A stretch of 35,904 bases of DNA from Chromatiaceae bacterium (lineage in GTDB: Bacteria; Pseudomonadota; Gammaproteobacteria; Chromatiales; Chromatiaceae), in the NCBI GenBank assembly GCA_026984455.1, contig JALSSC010000068.1:1-35904 (forward strand), given 5' to 3'. The notes below the pieces were generated by a model. The model saw only the letters and a program-made list of their open reading frames with translations, had not been told where the DNA came from and ran no database searches. The position numbers were made by a program, and so were the translations under genes. Below are positions 17,569-26,698 of this stretch, one piece after another (position 1 is the first letter of the stretch; every line of letters begins with the position of its first letter).

Positions 17569-20004
17569 TCAGGCGGTGATCTTCAGGGGTTGGAACTCAT
17601 GGGCCTGCTTACCCTCGGCGCGTTCCTTCCAGGGGTCGTGCTGGGCGAACCGCTGGCTGAAGCGGAAGCGCTCGTAGAGGGCGCGGCGCTCGCCGGGGTC
17701 GTCCAGGAGGCGCTGCTTGATGTGGGACAGACCCACCCGCTCCACCCAGGGCGCGGTGCGCTCCAGGTAGTGGGCCTCTTCGCGGTACATCTGGATGAAG
17801 GCGCCACAGTGCTCCAGCACTGCCTCCTCCGTATCCACCTTGGTGAGCAGGTCGGTGACCCGCACCTTGATGCCGCCGTTGCCGCCCACGTGCAGCTCGT
17901 AACCCGAATCCACGCAGACCACGCCGAAGTCCTTGATGGTGGCCTCGGCGCAGTTGCGTGGGCAGCCGGACACCGCCAGCTTGAACTTGTGGGGCATCCA
18001 GGAGCCCCAGGTCAGCTCTTCCAGGCGCACCCCCAGGCCGGTGGAGTCCTGGGTGCCGAAGCGGCACCAGGCCTTGCCGGCGCAGGTCTTGACGGTACGC
18101 AGGGCCTTGCCGTAGGCATGGCCGGAGACGAATCCGGCGGCGCTGAGGTCCCGCCACATGGCAGGCAGGTCCTCCTTCCTCACCCCGAACAGGTCGATGC
18201 GCTGGCCGCCGGTCAGCTTCATCTCCGGGACCTGGTATTTGTCCGCCACGTCCGCGATGGCGCGCAGTTGGTCGGGGGTGCAGAGGCCGCCGAACATCCG
18301 CGGCACCACGGAATAGGTGCCGTCCTTCTGGATGTTGCCGTGGGCCCGCTCGTTGATGAAGCGGGACTGGGGGTCGTCGTGATACTCGCCGGGCCAACGC
18401 GCCAGGAGGTAATAGTTGAGGGCCGGGCGACAGGTGGCACAACCGTCGGGGGTGCGCCATTCCAGGAACCGCCTGACCGCCTCCATGGTCTTCAACTCCT
18501 GTTCGGCGATGGCGCGGATGATCTCCTCGTGGCTGTAGTCGGTGCAGCCGCACAGGGGCTTCTTGCTGGGCTGGGCCTCGTAGCCCTCGCCCACGGTGCT
18601 GGCGAGCAGGGCCTCCACCAGGCCGGTGCAGGAGCCGCAGGAGGCCGAGGCCTTGGTGTGGGCGCGCACCTCGTCCAGGGTGAACAGGCCCTGGGTCTGG
18701 ATGGCGTCCACGATCTCGCCCTTGCAGACCCCGTTGCAGCCGCAGATCTCGGCGCTGTCCGGCAGGGCCATCACGCGGGTCTCGTCGCCGTGGCCGGCGT
18801 CGCCCAGGTCGTGCTGGCCGAAGAGGATGGTCTTGCGGAAGTCGGAGATGTCGGCGCCCTCGCGCAGCAACTGGAAATACCAGGTGCCGTCCAGGGTGTC
18901 GCCGAACATCACCGCGCCGCGAATGCGGTCGTCCCGCACCACCAGCTTCTTATAGACGTTGCGCGCCGGATCCTGGAGCACCAGGGTCTCGTCCCCCGGC
19001 CCTTCGTTGAATTCCCCGGCGGAGAAGAGGTCGATGCCGGTGACCTTGAGCTTGGTGGAGGTGACCGAACCCTCGTAGCGGGCGATGCCCAGCTCCGCCA
19101 GGTGATTGGCCGCCACCTTGGCCTGTTCGAACAGGGGCGCCACCAGGCCGTAGCACTGGCCACGGTGCTGAACGCACTCGCCCACCCCATAGATACGCGG
19201 ATCGAAGGTCTGCATGGTGTCGTTCACCACCAGGCCGCGTTCGCAATAGAGCCCGGCCTTCTGCGCCAGGTCGATGTTGGGCCGGATGCCCACCGCCATC
19301 ACCACCAGATCGGCCTCGATCTCCGAGCCATCGGCGAAACGCAGGCCGGTGGCGCGCTCTTCGCCCAGCACCGCCGCGGTCTGGGTCTCCATGAGGAAGC
19401 GCATCCCCCGCGCTTCCAGCGAGGCCTGGAGCATGCGCGCGGCGGTGGCGTCGAGCTGGCGTTCCATGAGGATGTCCATGAGATGGACCACGGTCACCTC
19501 CATACCGTTGGCCATGAGGCCGTTGGCCGCCTCCAGGCCCAGGAGGCCGCCGCCGATCACCGCAGCCTTGCGGTAGCGGCGCGCCGCCGCCTGCATGGCC
19601 TCCACGTCGGCGATGTCGCGGAAGCCGAGGACCCCCGGCAGGTCGGAGCCGGGCACCGGCACGATGAAGGGGTTGGAGCCGGTGGCCAGCAACAGGCGGT
19701 CGTAGGGGACCTGGCGCCCGGAGGCCGAGACCACCCGCCGCTTGACCCGGTCGATCTCCACCACCGGATCGCCGGTGTGCAGTGCGATGCCCCGCTCTTG
19801 ATACCAGGCGGCGTCGTTGAGGATGATCTCCTCCACGCTCTTCTCACCCGCCAGCACCGGCGAGAGCATGATGCGGTTGTAGTTGGGCCAGGGCTCGGCC
19901 CCGAACACGGTGATCTCGTAGCGGTCGGGGGCCAGTTCGAGCAACTCCTCCAATACCCGTACTCCCGCCATACCGTTGCCCACCAGGACCAGACGTTGTT
20001 TCAT
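17569..20004 (-). CDS. nirB: NADH-dependent nitrite reductase large subunit
   Basis: NirB reduces nitrite to ammonium with six electrons from NAD(P)H. The 811-residue product has the expected order of domains: an FAD/NAD reductase module (VGNGMAGVRVLEELLELAPD at the N terminus, a second nucleotide site AAVIGGGLLGLEAANGLMANG, and VMAVGIRPNIDLA), BFD-like [2Fe-2S] motifs (CGCNGVCKGEIVDAI from about residue 420, and CGSCTG), a second such pair (LCGCTDYS...CATCRPALNYY), then the sulfite/nitrite reductase part with siroheme-[4Fe-4S] cysteines in TCAGKAWCRFGTQDS (near 640) and SGCPRNCAEATIKDFG (near 678). GGAGG lies seven bases before the ATG. It is first in the operon and 36 bases downstream of a consensus sigma-54 promoter. 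Confidence 0.97.
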   Translation of the reverse strand: MKQRLVLVGNGMAGVRVLEELLELAPDRYEITVFGAEPWPNYNRIMLSPVLAGEKSVEEIILNDAAWYQERGIALHTGDPVVEIDRVKRRVVSASGRQVPYDRLLLATGSNPFIVPVPGSDLPGVLGFRDIADVEAMQAAARRYRKAAVIGGGLLGLEAANGLMANGMEVTVVHLMDILMERQLDATAARMLQASLEARGMRFLMETQTAAVLGEERATGLRFADGSEIEADLVVMAVGIRPNIDLAQKAGLYCERGLVVNDTMQTFDPRIYGVGECVQHRGQCYGLVAPLFEQAKVAANHLAELGIARYEGSVTSTKLKVTGIDLFSAGEFNEGPGDETLVLQDPARNVYKKLVVRDDRIRGAVMFGDTLDGTWYFQLLREGADISDFRKTILFGQHDLGDAGHGDETRVMALPDSAEICGCNGVCKGEIVDAIQTQGLFTLDEVRAHTKASASCGSCTGLVEALLASTVGEGYEAQPSKKPLCGCTDYSHEEIIRAIAEQELKTMEAVRRFLEWRTPDGCATCRPALNYYLLARWPGEYHDDPQSRFINERAHGNIQKDGTYSVVPRMFGGLCTPDQLRAIADVADKYQVPEMKLTGGQRIDLFGVRKEDLPAMWRDLSAAGFVSGHAYGKALRTVKTCAGKAWCRFGTQDSTGLGVRLEELTWGSWMPHKFKLAVSGCPRNCAEATIKDFGVVCVDSGYELHVGGNGGIKVRVTDLLTKVDTEEAVLEHCGAFIQMYREEAHYLERTAPWVERVGLSHIKQRLLDDPGERRALYERFRFSQRFAQHDPWKERAEGKQAHEFQPLKITA

Positions 20005-20039
20005 GGATTGCCTCCGGGAAAACTGATGGCCTGACTCAA

Positions 20040-20055
20040 AGCAACAGGCGTGCCA
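20040..20055 (-). promoter_or_regulatory. Sigma-54 promoter of nirB-nirD-nasA operon
   Basis: On the minus strand the sequence is TGGCACGCCTGTTGCT, a full match to the sigma-54 (-24/-12) consensus TGGCACG-N4-TTGCW. Transcription would start near 20030, leaving a leader of about 25 bases before the nirB ATG at 20004. This implies activation by an enhancer-binding protein, most likely NtrC under nitrogen limitation. Confidence 0.85.
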
Positions 20056-20128
20056 TATACGCCATTCCCCGTGAAATCAGTTTGTTGGCCCGCTCTCTCC
20101 GCCCCGGGATTTTCCGCACGGAAGGATC

Positions 20129-20186
20129 TGCACTCATTTGGGTCGTTCCGGGCCCGGGGGCCTCCGGAGTGCACCAAAGCGGGGCG
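20129..20186. promoter_or_regulatory. Candidate NtrC-type enhancer sites
   Basis: Two degenerate matches to the NtrC site TGCACC-N5-GGTGCA start at 20129 (TGCACTCATTTGGGTCG) and 20170 (TGCACCAAAGCGGGGCG). In each the left half is good and the right half poor. They are 41 bases apart, close to four helical turns, and lie between the two sigma-54 promoters, where an enhancer for both directions is expected. Confidence 0.35.
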
Positions 20187-20250
20187 GGTGGCCCCCGCCA
20201 CGGACCCTGCGGGGACCTGATTCATACACAGGACAAGGGGTTGTGCGACA

Positions 20251-20266
20251 TGGCACGCAACGTGCT
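20251..20266 (+). promoter_or_regulatory. Sigma-54 promoter of narK-kinase operon
   Basis: TGGCACGCAACGTGCT matches TGGCACG-N4-TTGCW at all but one position, with the invariant GG and GC at the required spacing. The start site would be near 20276, about 26 bases before the transporter ATG. It mirrors the perfect site facing nirB. Confidence 0.75.
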
Positions 20267-20301
20267 GTGGGGCAGGGCGAACCCACAGCAGGAATACGAC
20301 C

Positions 20302-21768
20302 ATGTCCAAGACCAAGCTCGACCTGATGTCCTTCAGCGGGAAGATACGCATCCTCCATCTCACCTGGTTCGCGTTCTTCCTCACCTTCATGGTGTGGTTC
20401 AACCACGCCCCCCTGTTGTCCGCCATCCAGGCCACCTTCGACCTCAGCAAACAACAGATAAAGGCCCTGCTCATCGTCAACGTGGCCCTCACCATACCGG
20501 CGCGCATCGTCATCGGCATGTTGGTGGACAGATACGGTCCCCGCCTGATCTTCTCCGGCCTGTTGTTCGTCTCCAGCCTCATCTGCTTCTTCTTCGCCCT
20601 GGCGGATTCCTATCGGATGCTCCTGGCCACACGTTTCGCCCTGGGCTTCGTGGGGGCGGGCTTCGTGATCGGCATCCGCATGATCGGTGAGTGGTTCCCG
20701 GCCCGCCAGGTGGGCGTGGCCGAGGGCATCTACGGCGGTTGGGGGAACTTCGGCTCGGCCGCCTCGGCCATGCTCCTGCCGAGCCTCGCCCTGGCCTTCG
20801 GTGGCGAGGACGGCTGGCGCTACGCCATCGCCACTACCGGCGCCCTGGCCTTGATCTACTCCTTCGTCTATTTCAAGCTGGCGCGCAACACACCCAAGGG
20901 TTCCACCTACTTCAAGCCCAAGAAGACGGGGGCCATGGAGGTGACCAGCAAGGGCGATTTCTTCTTCTACCTGCTGATGAACATCCCCCTCTACGCCGCC
21001 CTGGCGGTACTGACCTGGAAGCTGGGGCCCGGCAACCTGGGGATCCTGAACGGGGTGCTGACCGATGCCATCTACCTGGGCCTGGCGATCCTCTATGCCT
21101 ACCAGACCTGGCAGGTGTGGCGTATCAACGGGCACGTGTTCAGCGAACCGGTGGCGGAGATCCATCGCTACCGCTTCAAGCAGGTGGCCATCCTCGACCT
21201 GGCCTATTTCGTCACCTTCGGCTCCGAGTTGGCGGTGGTGTCCATGCTGCCCCTCTTCTTCAAGGAGACCTTCCATCTCTCCATGGTGGAGGCAGGGCTG
21301 CTGGCCTCTGGATTCGCCTTCATGAATCTGGTCGCCCGCCCCTTCGGCGGTCTGTTCAGCGACCGTTTCGGGCGCAAGCGGATGCTCAGCGTCCTCATCG
21401 GTGGGCTCGCCCTGGGCTATCTGCTGCTCGGCCAGATCACCTCCGCCTGGCCGCTGGCGCTCGCCGTGGCCGCGACCATGGCCTGCTCCTTCTTCGTCCA
21501 GGCCGGTGAGGGCGCGGTGTTCGCCATCGTCCCCCTGGTGAAGCGGCGCATGACGGGGCAGATCGCGGGTATGGCGGGGGCCTATGGCAACGTAGGGGCC
21601 GTCACCTTCCTCACGGTGTTCTCCTTCGTGAGCCCGCAGGTGTTCTTTCTCACCATCGCCGGCGCGGCCCTGGCCGCCCTGGTCGCCGTGCAGTTCCTGG
21701 ACGAGCCCAAGGGGCATACGGCCGAGGTACTGGAGGACGGCACGGTAGAGATGATCGAGGTGGGCTGA
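20302..21768 (+). CDS. narK: Nitrate/nitrite transporter, NarK family MFS
   Basis: This 488-residue major facilitator protein should import nitrate across the inner membrane for assimilation. It has the NarK-family glycine-rich nitrate signatures in TM5 ([12 protein letters not shown], near residue 146) and TM11 ([14 protein letters not shown]), the MFS loop motif [10 protein letters not shown] after TM2 and a second one, [12 protein letters not shown]. About twelve hydrophobic helices are apparent. AGGA precedes the ATG. It is divergent from nirB and precedes the phosphatase-kinase gene, as in the Pseudomonas nitrate assimilation locus. The name nasA is also used for such transporters; narK is given here for the family. 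Confidence 0.95.
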   Translation: MSKTKLDLMSFSGKIRILHLTWFAFFLTFMVWFNHAPLLSAIQATFDLSKQQIKALLIVNVALTIPARIVIGMLVDRYGPRLIFSGLLFVSSLICFFFALADSYRMLLATRFALGFVGAGFVIGIRMIGEWFPARQVGVAEGIYGGWGNFGSAASAMLLPSLALAFGGEDGWRYAIATTGALALIYSFVYFKLARNTPKGSTYFKPKKTGAMEVTSKGDFFFYLLMNIPLYAALAVLTWKLGPGNLGILNGVLTDAIYLGLAILYAYQTWQVWRINGHVFSEPVAEIHRYRFKQVAILDLAYFVTFGSELAVVSMLPLFFKETFHLSMVEAGLLASGFAFMNLVARPFGGLFSDRFGRKRMLSVLIGGLALGYLLLGQITSAWPLALAVAATMACSFFVQAGEGAVFAIVPLVKRRMTGQIAGMAGAYGNVGAVTFLTVFSFVSPQVFFLTIAGAALAALVAVQFLDEPKGHTAEVLEDGTVEMIEVG

Positions 21769-21781
21769 GGATGGCGCGGAA

Positions 21782-21814
21782 TGGCCACCGCACCGTGGAA
21801 CGATGCGGTGGCCA
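21782..21814 (+). other. Intercistronic hairpin between narK and kinase gene
   Basis: TGGCCACCGCA (21782-21792) and TGCGGTGGCCA (21804-21814) form a perfect 11-base stem with an 11-base loop, extendable by GGAA/TTCC across a three-base bulge. It lies between the narK stop and the next ATG and has no U-run. It may set the relative expression of transporter and kinase through RNA processing or partial termination. Confidence 0.6.
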
Positions 21815-21838
21815 CAGTTCCATTCACCGGGCCGGGTC

Positions 21839-23539
21839 ATGAGCGCTTGTATCGAGATCGACTACGCCGTCGCCAGCGAGAAGGGCGAAAAGGCCGAGAA
21901 TGCCGACGCCGCCGACGCCGTGATCCCCGAGGGCGCCGTCCTGCGCCACAAGGGCCTGGCCGCCGCCCTGTGCGACGGCATGAGCAGTGCCGAGGGGGGG
22001 GTGGAGGCGGCCCAACTCTGTGTGCGCGGCTTCCTCGACGACTACTACAGCACCCCCGACTCCTGGACGGTGAAGACCGCCGCCACCAAGGTCCTGGGGG
22101 CCCTGAACCGCTGGCTCTGGTCGCAGGGGCAGGCGCGCTACGAATCGGCCCGGGGGATGGTCACCACCTTCACCGGCCTGGTGGTCAAGTCCACCACCGC
22201 CCATTGTTTCCACGTGGGCGATTCACGCCTGTACCTGTTCCGCGACGGTGAACTGGAGCGCCTCACCCAGGATCACCGGATCTGGGTGAGCAAGGACCGG
22301 GAGTTCCTCTCCCGGGCCATGGGGGTGGACGCCCACATCGACATCGACTACCGGCGTGTGGCGGTGCAAGCGGGCGACCTCTTCCTGTTCACCAGCGACG
22401 GGGTGACCGGCTTCGTCACCGACCACCGCTTGCGCCGGCTGTTGCGGGAGCACGGCGACCATCTCCAGACGAGCGCGGACCGGATCATGGAGGAGGCCCT
22501 GCGCAATGGCAGCCACGACAACGTCACCTGCCAGTTGCTGAAGATCCTGGCCCTACCGGAACGGAGTGAGGACGAACTCTTGCAGTGGTTGTCGGACCTG
22601 CCGTTCCCGCCCCCCCTGCAGGCCGGGATGAAGATAGACGACTACGAGATCCTGCGCCCGCTCCATATCTCCAGCCGCAGCGAGGTGTTCGTCGCCAGGG
22701 ACTCGGTCCATGGAGACAAGGTGATCCTCAAGACACCCTCGGAAAACTACCGCGACGATCCGGGCTTTCTGGATGCCTTTCTGCACGAGGAATGGGTGGG
22801 CAGACGCATAGACAACCCCCACGTACTCAGGGTCCGCGACACCCCCCACCGCCGCTTCCTCTACAACGTCTCCGAATACGTGGAGGGACAGACCCTGCGG
22901 CAATGGATCGACGACCACCCCCGCACCCACATCAACACCGCGCGCGAATATCTGGACCAGATCGCCGCCGGGCTGCGCGCCTTCCATCGTCTGGAGATGA
23001 TCCATCTCGATCTGAAACCGGAGAACATCCTGATCGACAAGGATCGCACCCTGAAGATCATCGATTTCGGTTCCACCCGGGTCGCCGGCACCAGCGAGAC
23101 GCGCACCGATGACGACACCCCTCGGGCGACCCTGGACTATGGGGCGCCGGAGTGCCTGAGCGGTCGGTGCAGCAACCGTTCCGACATCTATTCCCTGGGG
23201 GTCATCGCCTACGAACTCCTCACCGGCGCCCTTCCCTATGGCGCCCACGACCGCCCGCTGCCCGCCCACAAACTACGTTACGTCCCCGCCAGCCGGCACA
23301 ATCCCGCGATCCAACCCTGGGTGGACGGGGCCTTGCGCAAGGCGGTCCACCCCGATCCGTCTCGACGTTACGACAGTCTGTCGGAGTTTCTGTACGACCT
23401 CTCCCATCCCAACCCGGATTTTCTCCAGGAGGCGGCCCAGCCGCTGATGGAAAGGAATCCCCTGGGCTTTTGGAAGGCCCTTTCCGGCCTGCTGGTACTG
23501 GTCAATCTGCTGCTGCTCTATCTGTTGCAGCGGTCCTGA
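21839..23539 (+). CDS. Bifunctional PP2C phosphatase / Ser-Thr protein kinase
   Basis: A 566-residue fusion. Residues 1-240 are a PP2C-type phosphatase with metal-binding motifs LCDGMSS (Asp46), HVGDSRLY (Asp128), SDGVTGF (Asp187) and HDNVT (Asp227). Residues 268-525 are a Hanks-type kinase with Lys298 (VILK), HLDLKPEN (Asp391, Asn396) and the DFG motif (Asp409). The glycine-rich ATP loop is unusual: the stretch at 274-285 reads [12 protein letters not shown], with none of the usual glycines. Residues 545-563 form a transmembrane anchor ([16 protein letters not shown]), leaving both domains in the cytoplasm. The ATG at 21839 is chosen because [15 protein letters not shown] is the expected beginning. 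It follows narK by 70 bases; by analogy with the kinase between nirB and nasA in Pseudomonas it likely regulates nitrate uptake or reduction, but its target is unknown. Confidence 0.92.
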   Translation: MSACIEIDYAVASEKGEKAENADAADAVIPEGAVLRHKGLAAALCDGMSSAEGGVEAAQLCVRGFLDDYYSTPDSWTVKTAATKVLGALNRWLWSQGQARYESARGMVTTFTGLVVKSTTAHCFHVGDSRLYLFRDGELERLTQDHRIWVSKDREFLSRAMGVDAHIDIDYRRVAVQAGDLFLFTSDGVTGFVTDHRLRRLLREHGDHLQTSADRIMEEALRNGSHDNVTCQLLKILALPERSEDELLQWLSDLPFPPPLQAGMKIDDYEILRPLHISSRSEVFVARDSVHGDKVILKTPSENYRDDPGFLDAFLHEEWVGRRIDNPHVLRVRDTPHRRFLYNVSEYVEGQTLRQWIDDHPRTHINTAREYLDQIAAGLRAFHRLEMIHLDLKPENILIDKDRTLKIIDFGSTRVAGTSETRTDDDTPRATLDYGAPECLSGRCSNRSDIYSLGVIAYELLTGALPYGAHDRPLPAHKLRYVPASRHNPAIQPWVDGALRKAVHPDPSRRYDSLSEFLYDLSHPNPDFLQEAAQPLMERNPLGFWKALSGLLVLVNLLLLYLLQRS

Positions 23540-23553
23540 GGGCCCCAGGACCG
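23531..23553 (+). terminator. Hairpin overlapping the kinase stop codon
   Basis: CGGTCCTG and CAGGACCG form a perfect 8-base stem around a 7-base loop, with the TGA stop inside the structure. No U-run follows, so it may be a weak terminator or 3'-end stabiliser. A perfect palindrome GGCGGGATCCCGCC at 23745-23758 lies further downstream. Confidence 0.4.
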
Positions 23554-23569
23554 GCGATGCAGCCTGTAA

Positions 23570-23701
23570 GCGGCCGCCCCTCGCACCGCTGGGCGGTGTT
23601 GCGAAAGTTCGCCATAGTCCCTGCCAGGACTCGCTTCCGCGCCTTGCCCAGGGGGACGAGGAATACCCTCGAGAAACGAGATATTCAGGTGCGGCGGGTA
23701 T
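23570..23701 (+). repeat. Dispersed repeat family, copy D
   Basis: About 132 bases align nearly without gaps with 12720-12852. Shared blocks include GCGAAAG, CCGCGCCTTGCCCAGGGG, ACGAGGAA and CGGGT at the right end. Several differences are paired so that stems are kept: CGAGG-AATAC-CCTCG persists, and AGTCC...GGACT here replaces GTCAT...ATGAC in copy C. The left inverted end seen in copy C is not visible. Confidence 0.75.
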
Positions 23702-23769
23702 GGAGACTCCGCTCATCACCTCCCGCGGCACCCGCACGGAACAGGGCGGGATCCCGCCTTCCTCCAGGC

Positions 23770-23796
23770 AAAAAAAGTGGACCCGAAGGTCCACTT
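23770..23796 (-). terminator. Intrinsic terminator after tRNA-Pro
   Basis: On the minus strand a 9-base perfect stem (AAGTGGACC / GGTCCACTT) with a four-base TTCG loop runs into a seven-T tract. It lies seven bases past the tRNA CCA end and closes the ppiA-to-tRNA transcription unit. Confidence 0.9.
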
Positions 23797-23801
23797 CTGT
23801 C

Positions 23802-23879
<78 letters not shown>

Positions 23880-23895
23880 TGTGAATCGCCAGATG

Positions 23896-24660
23896 TTAGG
23901 CGACCTCGGGAGCGGTGTCAATTCCCGCGAGCAGGCGCTCGGCGAGCAGACGCAGGCGGCGATAGTGGCTGCCCTGCCAATAGATCCGTCCGCAGGCGAC
24001 ACATCGGAGAAAATCCTGGTGGCGGGCCCAGACCCCGGGAGGGACGCGGCCCGCTACCGCGGCCCTGGGGATGGGGCGCAATTCGCCGTTGCACTCCAGG
24101 CAGCGGTCGAAGGGGCGGGCGAGGCGGTAGAGATCGCAGCGGCGCAACACATAGGCGGCCTGCTCCCGCGGTTTCAGGGGGTGGATATAGCAGCCGTGGG
24201 TGACCTCGCGGCGCATCAGCAGGGCGCGGTCGCGGGTGAGGAGGATGCGCCGCTCATCCCGCGCGCTGCGGGCGAGGGCGGCGTCGCCGGGGTCGTTGGC
24301 GAAGCGGGTGTCGAAACCGAGCAGGCGCAGCAGCCGGGCCAGGCGGCCGAGGTGGGCGTCGGCGAGGAAGCGGGGATCGCGCCGGGCCTTGGGGCGGATC
24401 CGCAGCAGCGGGGTGACGTCGAGGGCCTCGAACAGCGGGTAGAGGCTCGCCCGGGCGCCGTCTCGCACCCGCGCCTCCAGGTCCACGGAGCGCCCATCGA
24501 GCAAGGCGAGTTCGATCTCGGTGTGGGGCACGCCCTGGGCCTCCACCAGGTGACGCAGGGGGACCGGGGGCTGGAAGGACACCTCGATGTCGCGTTTGCG
24601 CCGGGCCGGCGGGAGAAAGTCGTTGAGTTCTTCGTAGAAGCGCAGCAGCGCCCGGGCCAT
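23896..24660 (-). CDS. Mut7-C RNase-fold protein with ubiquitin-like N terminus
   Basis: The 254-residue protein from the ATG at 24660 fits the bacterial COG1656 type. Residues 1-85 look like the small beta-grasp (Mut7-C ubiquitin-like) domain, including [18 protein letters not shown]. Residues 95-240 are a PIN-like Mut7-C domain with acidic positions in [43 protein letters not shown], followed by a four-cysteine zinc-ribbon (CLECNGEL and CVACGRIYW). By fold a metal-dependent RNase is suggested, but bacterial members have no established substrate. It starts 5 bases after xthA and is followed by tRNA-Pro, which may be coincidental. Confidence 0.85.
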   Translation of the reverse strand: MARALLRFYEELNDFLPPARRKRDIEVSFQPPVPLRHLVEAQGVPHTEIELALLDGRSVDLEARVRDGARASLYPLFEALDVTPLLRIRPKARRDPRFLADAHLGRLARLLRLLGFDTRFANDPGDAALARSARDERRILLTRDRALLMRREVTHGCYIHPLKPREQAAYVLRRCDLYRLARPFDRCLECNGELRPIPRAAVAGRVPPGVWARHQDFLRCVACGRIYWQGSHYRRLRLLAERLLAGIDTAPEVA

Positions 24661-24665
24661 GGGTC

Positions 24666-25481
24666 TCAGAGATCGAAGTCGGCCCACACCGGGCAGTGGT
24701 CGGAGGGCTTGGGCAGGGCGCGGATGACGTAGTCGATGTCGGCGTCTCTACAACACTCGGCCAGGGGCCGGGTGGCCAGCATCAGGTCGATGCGCAGGCC
24801 GCGTTTGGGCTCGCGGTCGAAGCCGCGCGAACGGTAGTCGAACCAGGAGAAGCGGTCACCCACGTCGGGATGGCAGCGGCGGTACAGGTCTTCCAGACCC
24901 CAGGCCTTCAGGGTGTCCATCCATTCCCGTTCTTCGGGCAGGAAGCTGGTCTTGCCGGTGCGCAGCCAGCGCTTGGCATTGTCCGCGCCGATACCGATGT
25001 CGAGGTCGAGGGGGGCGATGTTCATGTCCCCCATCAGGAGCACCCGGTCCTCGGGCCGGTAGCGCTCGCGCAGAAAGGCGGTCATGTGGGCGTAGAAGCG
25101 GCGCTTGGCGGGAAACTTGACCGGGTGGTCGCGATTCTCGCCCTGCGGGAAATAGGCGTTCACCACCGCCAGCCGCCGCCCCCCGGACAGTTCGAACTCG
25201 CCGGTGATGACCCGCCGTTGGGCCTCTTCGTCATCACCGGGAAGGCCGCGGATCACCTCCACCGGATCCTGCCGGCACAGCAGGGCGACACCATAGTGGC
25301 CCTTCTGGCCGTGATACCAGGGGTGGTAACCCAGGGCCTCCACCATCCCCCGGGGGAACTCCTCGTCGCGCACCTTGGTCTCCTGCAGGCCGAGGATATC
25401 GGGGGCGAGGCGCTCGTGCACGGCGCGCAGCTGGTGTTCGCGGGCGCGGATGCCATTGACGTTGAAGGACACGATCTTCAT
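24666..25481 (-). CDS. xthA: Exodeoxyribonuclease III
   Basis: XthA is the AP endonuclease and 3'-5' exonuclease of base-excision repair. The product is 271 residues (E. coli 268). Catalytic and metal motifs are [10 protein letters not shown] near the N terminus, LGLQETKV (Glu34), [23 protein letters not shown] and the terminal [11 protein letters not shown] (His). Its start overlaps the lpxH stop (ATGA), so it is coupled to lpxH within the ppiA-ppiB-lpxH-xthA operon. Confidence 0.97.
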   Translation of the reverse strand: MKIVSFNVNGIRAREHQLRAVHERLAPDILGLQETKVRDEEFPRGMVEALGYHPWYHGQKGHYGVALLCRQDPVEVIRGLPGDDEEAQRRVITGEFELSGGRRLAVVNAYFPQGENRDHPVKFPAKRRFYAHMTAFLRERYRPEDRVLLMGDMNIAPLDLDIGIGADNAKRWLRTGKTSFLPEEREWMDTLKAWGLEDLYRRCHPDVGDRFSWFDYRSRGFDREPKRGLRIDLMLATRPLAECCRDADIDYVIRALPKPSDHCPVWADFDL

Positions 25482-26194
25482 CCCAGGGGCTCCAGCCGCA
25501 ACCGTCCCTCACGGGCCGCGAGTATCCCGCCCCCGTTTTCCGTCCATTCGGGCAGGACCCAGCGCTCCGCCCCCTCGCCGAGGTCGTGCCGCGCCGGACG
25601 ATGGGTATGACCGTGGATCAGGCGGCGGGCGCCATGGCGGGCCAGGGCCGCGTTCACCGCATCCGGGTTCACGTCCATGATGTCCTCGGCCTTGAGCGAG
25701 GTGGCCTCGCCGCTCCGCCGCCGGTAGTGGTCGGCCAGGGCGCGGCGCTCGGTCAGGGGGCGGGCGAGGAAGGCGCTGATGGCCTCCGGTTGGCGGATCC
25801 GGGCACGGAAGGCCTGATAGGCCGTATCGTCGGTACACAACAGATCACCATGCATGAGCAGCGTGGGTATCCCGGCCAAGTCGATCCGTTCGGCATCGCC
25901 CATCAGGGTGCAGCCGGTGGCCGCGGCGAAGCCCTCTCCCACCAGGAAATCCCGGTTGCCGGCCATGAAACGGCAGGCGACACCGGTCGCGGTGAGGGCC
26001 TTCAAGGCCGAGATCACCGCCGGGATGGGCTCGCCGGAATCGTCGTCACCGACCCAGACATCGAAGAGGTCGCCGAGGATGTAGAGGACCTCGGCCTCCC
26101 GCGCCCGGCCGGCGAGCAGATCGAGGAAACGGCGCGTGACCCGAGGCCTCTCCGCCGCTAGATGCAGGTCCGACAGAAACAGGGCCTCGCCCAT
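25478..26194 (-). CDS. lpxH: UDP-2,3-diacylglucosamine diphosphatase
   Basis: LpxH hydrolyses UDP-2,3-diacylglucosamine to lipid X in lipid A synthesis, at the cytoplasmic face of the inner membrane. The 238-residue protein shows the calcineurin-like metallophosphoesterase series: [41 protein letters not shown] and [10 protein letters not shown]. It starts 6 bases after ppiB, the same neighbour as in E. coli. Its presence confirms a lipid-A-bearing Gram-negative host. Confidence 0.97.
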   Translation of the reverse strand: MGEALFLSDLHLAAERPRVTRRFLDLLAGRAREAEVLYILGDLFDVWVGDDDSGEPIPAVISALKALTATGVACRFMAGNRDFLVGEGFAAATGCTLMGDAERIDLAGIPTLLMHGDLLCTDDTAYQAFRARIRQPEAISAFLARPLTERRALADHYRRRSGEATSLKAEDIMDVNPDAVNAALARHGARRLIHGHTHRPARHDLGEGAERWVLPEWTENGGGILAAREGRLRLEPLG

Positions 26195-26200
26195 CCCCTG

Positions 26201-26698
26201 TCAGGCCTCACCCGTTTCGGCCTTCTCGATCACCACGTCCTGCACGGGCACGTCCTGGTGGCCGGCCTTGGTGGCGGTGGGGACGGCCTTGATGCGCTCC
26301 ACCACGTCCATGCCCTCGACCACCCGACCGAAGACGCAATAGCCCCAGCCGTCCTGACCGGGGTGATCGAGGAAGCGGTTGTCGCTCACGTTGATGAAGA
26401 ACTGGGCCGTGGCCGAGTGGGGATCCATGGTACGGGCCATGGCCACGCTGCCGGTGAGATTCGAGAGGCCGTTGGCGGCCTCGTTCTCCACCGGTTCGCG
26501 GGTGGGCTTGGGGATCATGTCCGGGGTGAAGCCGCCGCCCTGGATCATGAAGCCGTCGATGATCCGGTGGAAGATGGTGCCATCGTAATGCCCGTCACGC
26601 ACGTACTCCAGAAAGTTGGCGCAGGTCTTGGGGGCATTGGATTCGTCCAGCTCCAGCCGGATATCACCCAGGTTGGTATGCAAGGTCACGTCAGTCAT
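26201..26698 (-). CDS. ppiB: Cytoplasmic peptidyl-prolyl isomerase B
   Basis: This 165-residue cyclophilin catalyses cis-trans isomerisation of Xaa-Pro bonds. The catalytic Arg lies in [15 protein letters not shown], with [16 protein letters not shown] and [15 protein letters not shown] also present. No signal peptide is seen, so it acts in the cytoplasm. Its ATG overlaps the end of the periplasmic cyclophilin gene by eight bases, so the two are translationally coupled. Confidence 0.97.
   Translation of the reverse strand: MTDVTLHTNLGDIRLELDESNAPKTCANFLEYVRDGHYDGTIFHRIIDGFMIQGGGFTPDMIPKPTREPVENEAANGLSNLTGSVAMARTMDPHSATAQFFINVSDNRFLDHPGQDGWGYCVFGRVVEGMDVVERIKAVPTATKAGHQDVPVQDVVIEKAETGEA

Noticed and set aside
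17350..20034. An 894-codon open frame on the plus strand opposite nirB and nirD.
   Set aside because: It is the antisense shadow of high-GC genes, rich in Gly, His, Gln and Ala, with no recognised motif, while the minus-strand genes are certain.
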